DNA of 64,000 nt from Chaunax sp. Z400 (lineage: Eukaryota; Chordata; Actinopteri; Lophiiformes; Chaunacidae): contig CM075184.1 of the NCBI GenBank assembly GCA_037577475.1, positions 15,924,094-15,988,093 on the forward strand, in the 5' to 3' direction. The notes beneath the pieces are model-generated. The model searched no databases. It was not told where the DNA came from and worked only from the letters and a program-made list of their open reading frames with translations. Shown one piece after another: positions 37,076 to 49,500 of this stretch (positions are counted from its first letter, which is position 1; each line of letters starts with the position of its first letter). The position numbers were made by a program, and so were the translations under genes.

Positions 37076-38689
37076 ACTAGCTGTTTGTTTTTTGTTTGTT
37101 TTTTATTTTTTGTGGCGGAGCCTCAAACACACCCTGTTTCTATAGTGATGCTGCATTTACGTCATGTGGGAGGAAAGCTCACAATAGGAAGGATTCACAC
37201 GTTTATGACTTTTGATGCAACTTGGATGTCGAGTCATTTATTCTGTAATTTATAAGTGAGAAATGGCAATTCCGATGTTACTGAACGTGGCATGAGACTG
37301 CACCTGCTCAGAGTCATGCAGTCTCTTTATCCCCCACAGGAGCTTCATGGTGAATTATGATCCCCCACATTAGTTTGTGTTAGTTTAGTTAGAATGACCA
37401 TTTGAGCTATGCGGAAGTAATTTCACAACACTGAATGGGATTGGCTCCACATGACACGAAGTTGTTGTGGCTTGTTCAAGATGCAGCGTTTGTCAGTTCT
37501 GACGCATTTTTATTTAGATGATGGTTGATATCAGTACATATACGTTCTTGAAGAAATATGATTCCCGGGTCAAATCACACTCCAAAGGAGATTTAAATAG
37601 GCTTTCTAATACTTATGACTAGAAGGTTAGATACAATTCCAGGCAGTGTGTTCCTCTCAGCTTTATACAATACTTAAGGAATACATTTTTCCTCTATGTC
37701 CATTTAAAAATGACAGTTTTCTGATCTAACAAGTTCTGTATGCTGTAATGATAAACATTATCTGTTTTAAGTTCATGTGTTACATATTTGAAAAACGTGT
37801 CTTATGTATGTAAAATGTAAAATTCAATAAGTATGAAAACTAAGTATTTTTATTTCCCAAACTTTTTTGACGTACACAATGTGTTTGAACAAGGCACAAT
37901 TTGCTAAATATATCTAATTATCTAATATCTAATGTGTCTTTTCCCAAAGCTATATAGAGCCAATGGCAAACAAGGACTGAAATGTATAGATCTTACTGAA
38001 TAAGGAGAGGTGCATGGTTGGACATATATTTGGCCCCTCTGTGCAAAATGTGGCCCCTTTGTGGTCCCTGAGTTAGAAAATCCTAGATCTGCCACTGTCA
38101 AGGCTACTTGCAAAAATCAGTCAAGCATGACCAAACTTTGTATGTTGAGAATTATCACAAAATCGGCCCTATAGATGAGCAATCAATTTAAAAATAATGG
38201 TGTCTTTTTGAATCACTTAAGTGTAATCCAAAATGTTAATATGAATAATAGTTCATTGAATCATCAGCAAAAAGTAAAATTGCTTTGGCTCCAGTCAGTT
38301 AAATTTGGTTACTGCAACAATTTTGAATTGTAATTATTAATGTGCATTAATATGTAAAGTGCATTTTGTTGAATTGGAACTATTTCTTTAGGCTGTACAG
38401 CCTAGTGTTAGGTCATTAAATATGTATCTATTTTAGCCAATATGATACAGCTAGAAATATAAAGTGGTACATAAGAATACACAACTTAACTCCAAATTTT
38501 GCTCCAGTACAAGAAAATGTGTTAGTTATGTTTCATGCACGACAGTGATTGTTTCAGACTGCAGCTAAGTAGGAGTTGTGACATCAGCAGAATTTCTTTA
38601 AAGATTCAAATGTTTATTTGCCACATACATAAGCAATATGGATGGTGAAATGCCATTATGTGCTCTGAATTTGAATTTGTTAATGTGAA

Positions 38690-38850
38690 AATCAGGATCT
38701 CCAGGAATATGCACAATAATAATAATCCTAATTATAATCATAATCATAACATTTATTTGTATAGCATTTATCAATCCCAACAAGGTTATAAAGTTTTTTA
38801 CAGCAAACATAAACACACAAATAAAATATACAATAATGTTTAAATAAAGC
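38690..38850. repeat. Dispersed repeat with (ATA)n start ('catttatttgtatagcattt')
   Basis: 'aataataataatcctaatta' is followed by catttatttgtatagcattt and 'aggttataaagttttttaca', typical words of a common fish repeat. Confidence 0.45.
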
Positions 38851-38926
38851 AGGCTGGCTTTAGGAAATAAGAGCCATAAAACTTGAAAATGTAAATGTGG
38901 ATTAAAATTGAAGTGCAAGACTTACA

Positions 38927-39135
38927 GTGCTGTGAAAAAGAATTGGACCAGTTCCTGACTCTATTTTTGCGTTTATCTCATAAACTGTGTTAGCTCTTCA
39001 AACAAAATTTAACAAAGGCAATCTGAGTAAACATGAAATGCATGTTTTAAATTATTGAACCATTATTTAAGTCTAAAAGGTTACCAAATACCTAAATCAC
39101 CAGTGTGTAAAGGTATTCGTCCCCTAAGCTAATAG
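38927..39135. mobile_element. DNA-transposon end fragment ('cagtgctgtgaaaaagaatt')
   Basis: It starts cagtgctgtgaaaaagaatt and runs to 'ggtattcgtcccctaagcta'. The word gtgctgtgaaaaag marks the end of a widespread fish DNA transposon. It may be the far end of the Tc1-like copy whose N-terminal coding part is at 41041-41175, with other elements inserted between; that link is inferred. Confidence 0.45.
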
Positions 39136-39147
39136 CTGCCACCTTTA

Positions 39148-40004
39148 GCACACTGTAAAATCTAATAAGTTGAGTTACTTAAAAATATTATGCAAACTCA
39201 CTGCCTTAGATAAATGAAAAAAGTAAACTTGAGATTTTGAGTGTGCAATACTTAGACCAACTCCTTCATTTTGTGTGTGTAACACTTAAATTAGCTTGCT
39301 TACTGTTATTGTGATAACTAAGTCCTAGATCCTAAAAAGTATTGTAGCACGCTGAAATTTCTTATTGCATGAACTTGACAAAATGATTTGCTTTTTGCTC
39401 TGGAGTGCTTGTTGTTACAATACATCACACTACTTTATTTTACAACAGTCTTGCATCACCCAGGCGTGACGTCACTAACCGTGTGAAAGACGTAACTCAT
39501 GGTGCCATGGTGTTGTATAACTAACCATTTTCTATAGAAACATTCCTAAAGAACTAATTACTGCTTAACCTGTAATTATTCAGAACATATTTAAACACAG
39601 GTTACTTGGACTTATGGCCTCAAACACATTGTCTTAAGGTATGCTGGGAAACTCCACCTGCCTATCCCCAACACGCTACAGTATCTATTTACCCGTTGCG
39701 TAAACCACAGTGATTCCCTAAAAACAATACACTGAGAACATTGAAAAGGACAGCTGCAGAACAATAAATAGAGATCTGTATGTGAATTAAAGATTTTAGA
39801 AGCTGGGACAGCAAATACCTGAGTAGAGTTTTACAAAACAAAAGTTTAACTGAACCAAACTCAAGTAAACTGAGTTTGACAGTTTTCTTGATGCCAAAGT
39901 ACAAGTAACTAAATTAAAATGACTGCTATTAACAAGTTGATAAAAACTGAGTTAGGTTAACTCAGTATTTCTAATTAAATTCAATCTTACATTTCACAGT
40001 GTAC
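39148..40004. mobile_element. MITE-like element with imperfect inverted ends
   Basis: The left end is 'cacactgtaaaatctaataa'; the right end in reverse complement is 'gtacactgtgaaatgtaaga'. Both continue into AT-rich sequence with ttgagtta / gagttaac words, which also recur inside. There is no open frame of transposase type. Confidence 0.45.
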
Positions 40005-40039
40005 AGTCTCAAGAGAAGGAGAGAGTACCTGGATGACTA

Positions 40040-40480
40040 TGAAAACAATGCTCTAAGCAGCAGGAAGAGAAACGGCCCATGTACGCAAAACCAGTAGATC
40101 AACCAACTCCGCTGGGAGTTTTTCTGCGACGCAACATCCTGACTTGTGCCTTGCACCAGACCAATGTTAAAGGAACATGCCTTGAAGTCTGCTGAGGATC
40201 TCGGTGTAAACGACTGCAAAGCTTCCAACGGCTGGCTGGAATTTTTGAATAAATTCCATAACATTGGTGCTGACATGATGGTGGGACAGAGTGCCTGCGT
40301 CGAGCGGAGCTCGGACTCTTTTTCTGAACAACGTAAACAAAGACATTGTTTGTGAAAGGCAAACAATGTAGCGGGGAAAGCAGGCAAAAGATTGTCTGAT
40401 TGTCACAAACATGGCAGAAGGAAAGGAGAAGCCACTGGTCACTGATAAGCCAAGGATGTTTTAAAAACATTAAAATCTCA
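40040..40480 (+). pseudogene. pogo/Tigger-like transposase fragment (CENP-B-type HTH)
   Basis: A plus-strand frame from about 40150 reads RPMLKEHALKSAEDLGVNDC then KASNGWLEFLNKFHNI. 'P-M-[LI]-x-x-x-A' followed by 'F/C-K-A-S-x-G-W-L-x-x-F' is the CENP-B/Tigger helix-turn-helix. Further on, a shifted frame reads TNMAEGKEKPLVTDKPRMF, similar to the segment before the second catalytic aspartate. Frameshifts and stops show that it is dead. Confidence 0.65.
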
Positions 40481-41040
40481 TCATTGTCGGTTACCAGTCT
40501 AGGTTAGGGTCGCAGCCCCCCCGGGGGTCACGAGACACCAATGGTGGGGTCAGGAGATGATCTACAGAAACGATTGAGGGCTTTTACAAGACCTTAGTTA
40601 GTTGGACTTAGTTGTGTTCGGTTCTGAGTACAAATTTAAAGTATTTTGAAATGATTTTATCATGAGCATGGGATTGCATATGATTGTGTCAACAAGACAC
40701 ATGTTGCACATACAGTACGTATAATTTACATACAAAAATGTTCAGCTGGAATAGTTATTTGACTTTACAGTGCAGTGTTTAATTTTTGTATAGCCTTGTG
40801 CACACTTGCACTTTTTTCACATTTCAAATGGCATTCTTTAACCCTGTTCAGTGTTTGAAGAGGTCCCTGTTACCTACGTACACACGTTCAAGGGAGTATA
40901 ACCTAAAGTGCTGTACTTTAACTTGGAAATTGTTATGTCTCTGTTTTGGTGTGAATTGGTATGCTTTCTCTATAAGAAGACCACTTGTTAAATGTCACCA
41001 CTTTTCATCAGTCCCTTGAGCGGTCTTAGACAGGTTTGAC

Positions 41041-41175
41041 TGCAGTGAGTCTCGCTGTGGATCTTTGGAGTCCCAGAGCCTTAGAAATAGCTTTGTAACC
41101 CTTCCCAGACTGATATATTTCAATCATCTTCTGCCTCATCTCTTATGGAACTTCTTTTGATTTTGGCATAGTGTG
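41041..41175 (-). pseudogene. Tc1-like transposase N-terminal fragment
   Basis: On the minus strand it reads AKSKEVP, a stop, then EMRQKMIEIYQSGKGYKAIS followed by KALGLQRSTARLT. This is the first helix-turn-helix of Tc1-type transposases (start M-x-K-S-K-E, 'GKGYKxISKxLG', 'RST'). It breaks off into a dispersed repeat at 41185. Confidence 0.7.
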
Positions 41176-41184
41176 TTATTCACA

Positions 41185-41332
41185 CATTCACAAGTATGGT
41201 CAATTTCGAGTCATCAATTCATCTATATTGCATGTTTTTGGTGGTGGTAGGAAGCCGGAGAACCCGGAGGGAACCCACGACCTTCTTGCTGTGAGGCAAC
41301 AGTTCTAACCACTAGCCCACCATGCAGACAGA
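41185..41332 (+). repeat. Abundant teleost repeat ('agccggagaacccggaggga'), third copy
   Basis: It contains 'tatggtcaatttcgagtcat', agccggagaacccggaggga and 'accttcttgctgtgaggcaa', with an internal deletion relative to the 34023-34400 copy. It has interrupted or abutted the Tc1 fragment at 41041-41175. Confidence 0.7.
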
Positions 41333-41334
41333 AG

Positions 41335-41840
41335 TTCAGATATATATTCAAGGGCCAGACCATGAAGGCCTTTAGAGGAAACAAGTAAAATCAATCCTAA
41401 AACAAATGGGTAGCTAGTGTAGGGTCATTAAAACTGGAGTAATGTGTTCTCTTGCCTGTTTTGTTAGAAGTGTAGCTGCAGCATTTAGCACAGTTTGTAG
41501 GTTGATCTCTGATTTATACCTGTTAAAAGACTATTACAATTAGTCCAACTGTGAGGAAATAAAAGCACTGCTTATAGTTTGAATGCCATTATTGTATTCT
41601 GGCAATATTCCTCTTACGGCAATAAACCTGACAGGATGATCAAGGTAGTGTGTTTCTCGAAAGTCAGGTTTGAATTAAGGAGCACACCCAGGTTCTTGAC
41701 AACTGGTTTGACGATAACTGATAAATTACACAGCGAGGACTGGATACTAGGATGAACAGTGTCAGGACCAAAAATTGGAATCTGTTCTGTCAGGGTTTAA
41801 TTTTATAAAGTTGCCAGATTATTTACACCTGTTAGGCAGT
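41335..41840 (+). repeat. Dispersed teleost repeat ('gtagctgcagcatttagcac')
   Basis: 'aactggagtaatgtgttctc', gtagctgcagcatttagcac and 'ggagcacacccaggttcttg' recall a repeat seen often in fish intergenic DNA. It has no transposase or reverse transcriptase that I can read. Confidence 0.45.
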
Positions 41841-43059
41841 GCATGACAGTATACACTGCAGACTCATACAAAAAGAACCCCTGTCAATCATCACTTATGA
41901 CTCATTAGAAGCGTGTGGCCCTGCCCTCTGCCTGTGTTTCTGTGTTATTTTGCTGTGTTCAGCAGTGGAGGCTCCTGCCAAATCTCTGAATGGGGGAAAT
42001 GTTGTGATGATGGCTAAGCCTGTTCAATGGGTCAATGATCAGTTAGCTAACTAGACAACTGTCACCTTATATTGTGCAAATTAATCAACCAGCTAGGTTG
42101 ACATTGTCACATTGCATTCAACAGTTGTTTTTTTCAGGCCAGCTCAATACCATCAATAGTCACTTCATGGAAACATCACACAAATATCGCTCTTTAAGCT
42201 ACACACTGTACAGTATTTGTGGACAGGTGTATCCAGGAGTGGCCGTATAATGAACAATCCACTGTGGTTATCAGCAGACAAATTATCATCATCAGTTGGC
42301 CCTCATAAATGCCTTGAACTTAAAGAGAGAGACCTGCTTTAACATAAAATTGTTTTCACTCATGCAATAATCTGATTAAGTAATCTTTACATAACATTTT
42401 TATTTTAGGCTCATGGAAAATAGGTGCAGAACAAAAAAGGGAAAATAGGAAAGGCAGGTTGAGCAATAGCAATAGTCAAGATGAATTCAGGACAGATTGA
42501 ACCCAAAAGCTTGACAGCAAAACAATTGGATGCAATAAAGTTCAGAAGAGGGGCAACAATGAATAAATGATTAAAATTAATCAAATCAACAAAGGAAATT
42601 TTGTATTACTACGTAAAACTACATAATTTCTATTTTTTGCATTTTCCCAAGTAAAATAAAGGATGCACAAATCTGAAAGAATCTCTGGCCTCTCTGGGAT
42701 AATCCGGTCTAGATATACAGTAGTAAATCTAAGTATAGTATTTTTCTAACAGATCTGGTCCAATGTGGTCTAGATGTGAAAATGCACTGAAACCCCCCTT
42801 TGTTGCATTTTTGCAAATATAATAAGTATGGATAAATGTAATGTTCCTTCAATAAATCACTGTCCTGGAAATGTGCACACGTGGATCAGCCTCACATTCG
42901 ACCTGCTATACACCCACATTCAACCATTAATGCTCAATGCAGAGCCCCCCATGAATGAATCTCTATGGTGAATCATGGTGAATCAATTTAACAACCTAGA
43001 GGAAAATGAAGACCAGGATTTTTTTCTTACACAGAAGGTTTAAGCCTGTCTCCTAGAAG

Positions 43060-43700
43060 TTACGTTTATACAAAACTAATTATCCTCCACCCTGGGATAT
43101 CATTTATGTAAGTAGTAAGCAAGCACCGAGGTTGCCCTGCAACCGACTGTATTGCTTTTGAGGGACTTTGCATCCTCGAAAACTCATGAAAATTGGCACA
43201 ATTGTCAGAAGTCACAATAAATTCGATCTTTTATGGAATTCAGAATTGGGCGTGGCAAAACGGCTCCACAGCATCCCCTCGGAAATTACAAAGAAGCAGC
43301 CCCCGTAGTATGTTTCATCTAGAAGTATGAAATTTGGTAGCTGTGTATCATATCAAGATCTACAAAAAAGCCTATTGGTGCCATGACCTATGCCCAACAG
43401 GAAGTCGGCCATTTCGACTTTGGCCTTCGTTTTTGTGAGATTTACAAGTGATTTACCGCTTGAAGACATCTACATGACAATATGCAGTTACACTGATTGC
43501 ATCACCTGCTGGCAGCAGGAAGTAAGCCTTGTGTGACAAACATCAATTGATTTACATGAAATGTCATGGTGTGGTCTTCACCTCATATGCTGGAAGAAGA
43601 AATTAGTGGATGTTCTCTAGCGCCACACAGTTGACACAGAAAGTGACAATGTAACGCTTCGCACAGTGTGCATAATGCACGCAAAATCAGAACCATTCTT
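43060..43700. repeat. Dispersed teleost repeat ('caacaggaagtcggccattt')
   Basis: 'aaaactcatgaaaattggca', 'agaagtatgaaatttggtag' and caacaggaagtcggccattt are typical of a frequent, mostly non-coding fish repeat. It lies just beyond the probable rfx7 poly(A) site. Confidence 0.5.
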
Positions 43701-43774
43701 ACTCAGACTCTCTTGTTATGCCTATCCCTCTTTCTCTGTGTGAATAAGTGAATAAGAAACAATGGCTCCAGGAT

Positions 43775-46587
43775 ACCAATGTACTTAAAATGTTTATTAG
43801 TTTTAAAATGTCTTTAAAAACCATTAACAGCAAGCATTTCCTCTTGTAAAAGCACTTGCTAAAATGCAAAAAGTCCTCTACACTGACCTTAGCAGTGAGG
43901 GCAGTTGTACAGCTCTACCACTTTCAACAAGAGCAAAGGTTAAATCTTAATTAAACAAACGCCAGTGCTAGCCAAACATTATCACAGACACAGTAAAGAG
44001 AAACATCTAAACTGAGAACAGATTCAAAAAGTGAATATGAAAAGTTTGTCTGAATTGCCTATTATTAAATTATGAGATACTCAAAATGAGATTATATGTG
44101 GATTATTACTATGGACAGTCTCATTTGCTCATGCATCGTGATAGTTTTGTTACATGTTGTCATTTATCACCACAATGAACTGAATAAATCAAGTTGACAA
44201 AAGAACTGAGTATGATATGTGGTAATATGCTATTACACTTGAAAAAAAAAGTATGCTACAGAACATCATAACAGTGCAATTCAGATTATTGTGAATTCAC
44301 AAAATCATTTGGTTTACAAGGTCACATTCTCTGTACAAACAACACACTCAAAATAAATAGTGGAACAAAAACACACAAGAGGCCACAGCGCCAATCTGTA
44401 CAACAAATGAAGTTAGTGTGACCAACAATACAAACAGGGGATCTTATGCTAACACAAAGAAACAGTTCATGGATATATTAGTGTTTTTTTCCTCCATAAA
44501 AACATTATTTACCTGTTGGATTTATAAAAGCATCAACAATAGAAAACAGTCGTCTCTAATATCCTGATGTACATAAAGTCACGATTTCCAGTGTGACAAA
44601 TGTTCACAATCTTTTTTTTTTTGTTTTACTAATTTCTCATTTTATTCTTCATATTTAATATTAAGTTATGGCTATGTCCATCACATAGTAGATTGATATT
44701 AGACATCCAAGATCTTAGTGCATGTTTTTAAAGCTTATATTTCAAGGTTAAGTCTTTGGTATGGACACAAGGCTCCGAAACCAAAACTCTCAGGAGAACC
44801 TGAATCTCATCTCATTTGCAATTGCATGACTTCTTTACAGCCTTTATCAGTGTAAAGAAAGAATTTCACATTTGATCAGTTGATTTGCTGTTATACCTCA
44901 GGGTATGGAGTAAAAAATGCTCCTCCGTCATCCAAACCCAACACAGTGCAGTGTTATGTAAAGAAACACAACTTATACAGATTGTCAGTGCAGTATGATG
45001 AATACAATAATAGGAATCAAACTTTAAGGTCCATATAGTCATTTTCAGATGAAAACCTTCATCTTCACCTCAAAGGTGTAATTTGCACACATACAAACAA
45101 TGCATTTTCTAAGTGATTATTATTAATTTAATCGTACCATAATTCTTCTTTTATGCAAGATTCATAATTGAAAAGTGCAGAAATCTCTCATTCAAAATGG
45201 TTTATTTTTTCCTATCAAAGGTTAAGTGGTTGAGCCCTCATCTTTCACTGCATGTTTGTACATAGCACTACAACATGAGAGGTATCCCACAATGCTCTGT
45301 GTGACATTACTACCATATAATGCCAAATAAATACTGAATGCATGATTAAACCTTTTTTATGGGAGTCATTGTAGGACAGAGTTCATCTTTCTTTGCTCAA
45401 TGTGTCCACACAGAACAGCTCAGACCTGCGAAGAAAAGTCTTTATTTTTTCCATATACTAGTGTATTTCTAATACTTCTTAATATATCTATGAATTAGAC
45501 GATTAACAAAGACATATTGTGCACGTAAATTGATCTGAGCTTTAAAAGCTTCATAGTTCTGATTATAAAAGAGAACGAAATTTTCTAACATTTGCTAAAT
45601 GTAGCTTCATCATATTACTGATATCGATATCTTCAGGTTGTCTGAGTTTTGCCTATGTTACACAGACATTCTATAAAATTAATTGGTTTATTCTGAGAGG
45701 CCCAAAGTCTGTGATCATTGTCAGGAAGGCTTTATATTAAAGAATAACATTTCAAAGCTTGGACGTGTGTATATTAACAGATGATTTACAAGTTTAAAAT
45801 TGTCAGTTTAGAGATTTCTGATCTGCTTTTATTGCACTTAAAGTATTAATAGACTAACAGATATTCTTAATGCTCTCCAGGTGACGAGAATATATTAGAT
45901 TAATGATGAATTGGATGAATTTTATTCTATGTATTAGTCACTAAATGATATAATCTGAATGCATACTTTTAACCATGTCTTTTTGTTAGTCTCTTCACCT
46001 AAATAAAATGCAGCTAAAAAATAACACAAGACTGATGCCTAAAAGTTCCAACAGAGATAATTTATGATATATTTCCAGTTTTTCCAATGAACCTACATTG
46101 CACACAAATTTTGCTCACAAGTTTCACTTATGGCATATTATTATTCAAGCAGTAATATTTGTTCATTTTGTACCTTATCATTTACTTGGATCATGCAAGC
46201 AGTTAATACATTTCAGACACAGTGAAATAAAGATATGATGTTGTAAAAGCTTATTATTAATAATAATAATAATAATCTTGTTTCATTCATTTCCGCATTT
46301 CTTTACACTAATCCAATGTTCTGTTGTGAATGTCACTGAATATTCAGTGAAATGTCTAACACAACATAAAAAAACAGTAAATGTTTACTGTTAGAAATGC
46401 TCTTGATCAAACAATGTTAGGTGATGTACTCTAATTAAAGGAAAATGACCAGCATTTTAATCAGAGTGTTGCAGCATCACTGCACTTCAGCCTGGCACTT
46501 AAACTGGACAAACCTCGGTGTGTCCACTCTATAAAATTTAAATGCCTGAAAATACCAACATGACAAAAAACGCTCTTTATATCAGTC
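43775..46587 (-). other. rfx7: rfx7 3' UTR (probable)
   Basis: It follows the rfx7 stop codon on the minus strand and contains no exon or clear transposon. An AATAAA (reverse complement at 43793-43798) lies at its far end, and beyond it repeats begin. A TAA repeat sits at 46251-46276. The end point is inferred, and several other AATAAA-like words occur inside, so shorter forms are possible. Confidence 0.45.
46251..46276. repeat. (TAA)n repeat in the rfx7 3' UTR
   Basis: About eight attaat/taa units inside the probable 3' UTR. Confidence 0.85.
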
Positions 46588-49500
46588 TCAACCCATCAAC
46601 CCAACAGTTGGATGCTCTTTGCTTTCTAGCCAGTCAAGCCCACTTGAATGTGACGCCTCGCTGGTAATTTGCTGAAACAGAGAATCACTCACCAACTCCT
46701 CCGTAGTGGCATACTGCCCTTGCTGCTGGTTGGGGTCAAACAGAAGGTTTGTGTCCAGTGTGTTCAGGTCATTAATGCTACTGGAGAACTCTGACGTCAT
46801 CCTGATTTCACAATGGGCATCTGCCTGACCTGTGGTCAGCTCTGACACCTGTTGCATGAGCTGGTTTCCAGCAGTAAGGCCATTGTCTATCAGGAGGTCC
46901 TTCATAGTGCTGCTAAAATCCAACTGCTGTGAGCTCAGAGGTAACAACATCGACTGGGCCTGCTTTTGATGCTGCTGTCCAGAAGCTGACTGTGCTGAGC
47001 TGAGATTCATTTGCTCATTAACAGTATTTCCAATGAGGTAAGTTGGCCTCTGAAACTTGCATGTGCTGGTGGAGTCAGAGACCATTAGGCTGAGGTGATT
47101 GTCACTGCTGGAGAGGATGGGGTCAGACTCCAGGATCTGGGTGAGGTTCATGCATGCTGTATAGCTTGAGGGTAAATTATTGATGCCCAGACCCCGCACA
47201 GTGTCGTCATGGTCTCCATCCAGCTTGTTCAGAAGGACATTGGTGATGTTTTCACTAATGCATTGTTGGCCCGTTGGGGGCGGGACCTCAGTTTGCATCA
47301 TGATGTTGAGCGGTACAGAATGGCTCCTTTGAGCCATGCTGCTCACTCCCAGATTTGTCTGACTGTTTGCAAAGATGTTTACCATCTCAGGCGTCCCAGG
47401 CAAGTTAAATGGAGACACTACTGAACGAGGGATATAGGGAAGGCTTCCTTGGTTTCCACAAGTCCTCTGATGCACAGCGGGGCTGACACTGCGACATCGA
47501 GAAGTTGAAGTAGGTGTGCTGGTGGCTTTGTTATCCAGAGGGGCAGGCACAGCAAAACCCTCTTGCTTGGTCACGTTAGCCATGCTTGCTACTTGCTGCT
47601 GAACAGGTGAAATGGGAGTCAAGCGGCCAAATTTGCCGTCATGGTGCCGTGCATGAGGGATGGCAAAGGCATGTGGTTTTTGAAAATGCTCACCTATCAG
47701 GCCTTGATAGCTGGGGAGAATTCCCATTCCACTGTTTGGCTTGTTTAAACTCCCGCTGCTGTTGCTGTAACTGTTATTCATCCACTCCAGCCTGGTCTTG
47801 TCTGGGTGGGTGGCCATCGGTCTCTGCATTGGCTTGACTGGGCTGCTAGAGACGGTGCTGCCATCATGGAGACCAGTGATGCTGGAGTTGATGGGTGTAA
47901 ATGCAAATGGGTTCCTGCACTCCACTGGACTGGGAGGCACATTGCTGCTGCAGTTGGAGTGTGGAGTACCGACTGGGGTGTGACGACTGCTGTCCACTGG
48001 TGTTGTGGAGAGGATGTGAGAGAAGGGGCTCTCTCCAGTGAGCCCTTGGGCTCCTCCCATTATTTCTGATGTGGGTGTGGGAGTGGGCGTCGGTGTTGGA
48101 GTTTGGATTGGGTTGCTGTGGCTGTTTGAGGCCTGATAGAGAGCAGTCATGGCCTGATTGTTGGACAGTATGTTATCTGCCATTAAGGCCTGATGGCCTT
48201 GTAGTGTGTCACAGCCTCTGAATTCCCGCAGGTTGTTCAGTTTCATCTGCTCTTCCATCTGCACCAGCTCCTCCACAATGCTATCCTGAGTCACATCATC
48301 ATCATCAAAGGGAAAGTAGTCTGTATCAGTCTGCATAGAGTGCTGTCTCGACAAGGAAGCTTGATTGTAAAAGTCTAAGGGTTCAGTTGCCGGGTTGGAC
48401 TGAGTGTAGATCTGTTGTTGAGCTCCTTCCAGGGACTCTGTGGTTGAATTTGAACTCCTAACATCACTCACACCTGAATCTGTCTGGAGGCTATTAGGTA
48501 TGGTATGCATGTTAGCTATTGTGTGCCCCTGCTGTTGCTGTACTAATGCATGACTGACTGAGGTGCTAGTTTCCATAACAGTGGAAGTGTTTGCCCTCTG
48601 CATTGAGCTCTGTGTTTTGGCAACAGAGTAGAAGCCACTGGGTCTGAAAGAGGAAGTGCAGAGCGTGTGGACTTGAGGGGACAAGTTCATTTTCATCTCA
48701 ACCTCCCTAGATGCGGGTGCACTTTCAGGCCTAGCTGGAGCTCCTGGCCTGTGGATGTTACTTACAGCATTTGTACTACCATATCCAAGACCAGCAGTGC
48801 CCTCTACTGCCTGCTGCGGAAGAAAAACCTTTTTGATGGGCAAAAGGTCTGGACTGAGGCCTGAGCGTTTCCTAGGGCTCTTAGTGGACCAGAAACCTTG
48901 CCTTGCTGATGCAGCACTGACACTTACCACAAATGGTGTTCTGCTGGTGTTTAGTGAAGAAACAGCACTGGTATTCTGACTGTTAGGAGTTAGGTGCAAA
49001 GTGCTTGTATTATTAGAGCTATTATTGCTGCTTTCAGCTGCTGCCACAGTGCTAGTGCAAGAGGTGGGGTTTCTGTTGCAATTAGACCTGGATGTTTCCT
49101 CCAGACCCAGGAAGTCTCTAGTCTGAGGAATGGGCACACTGGCAGCCCTCTGTACAGCCCCTCCAGTCCTATTAGCCATTGCTCCCTGAGTCAAAATTAG
49201 ACTGCTAGGATTATGCATTTGGCTGTTTTTATGTATAGCTTCAACTTCCATTTCAACATCCATTGTATGGGTGTCAGCAGCTTGGACTTCTGCAGCCAGA
49301 GTGAGGTTTGCAGAAGTACTCCTCATGCTCTGATTGTGATTAATGTCTTCCACAACTGTTAAACTGCTAATGCCTGCAGATGCTGGCTGCATAGTGGTGT
49401 TGGTGAGGGAAGTGGTGGTATTGCTGTTGTTGGGTGCAAGAGATATGGCTGTCATCTTGACCAAACTGACAGTCTTAATGGGGCTGTTGCCAATGATCAT

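Larger units (their letters stand above)
36261..43774. other. Intergenic region between nedd4 and rfx7
   Basis: It holds no host exon that I can recognise. Much of it is transposon relics: Tc1 transposase pieces, a pogo/Tigger piece, a MITE, and several dispersed repeats, listed separately. The remaining AT-rich sequence (for example 37080-38680 and 41850-43020) shows nothing that I can name. Confidence 0.6.
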
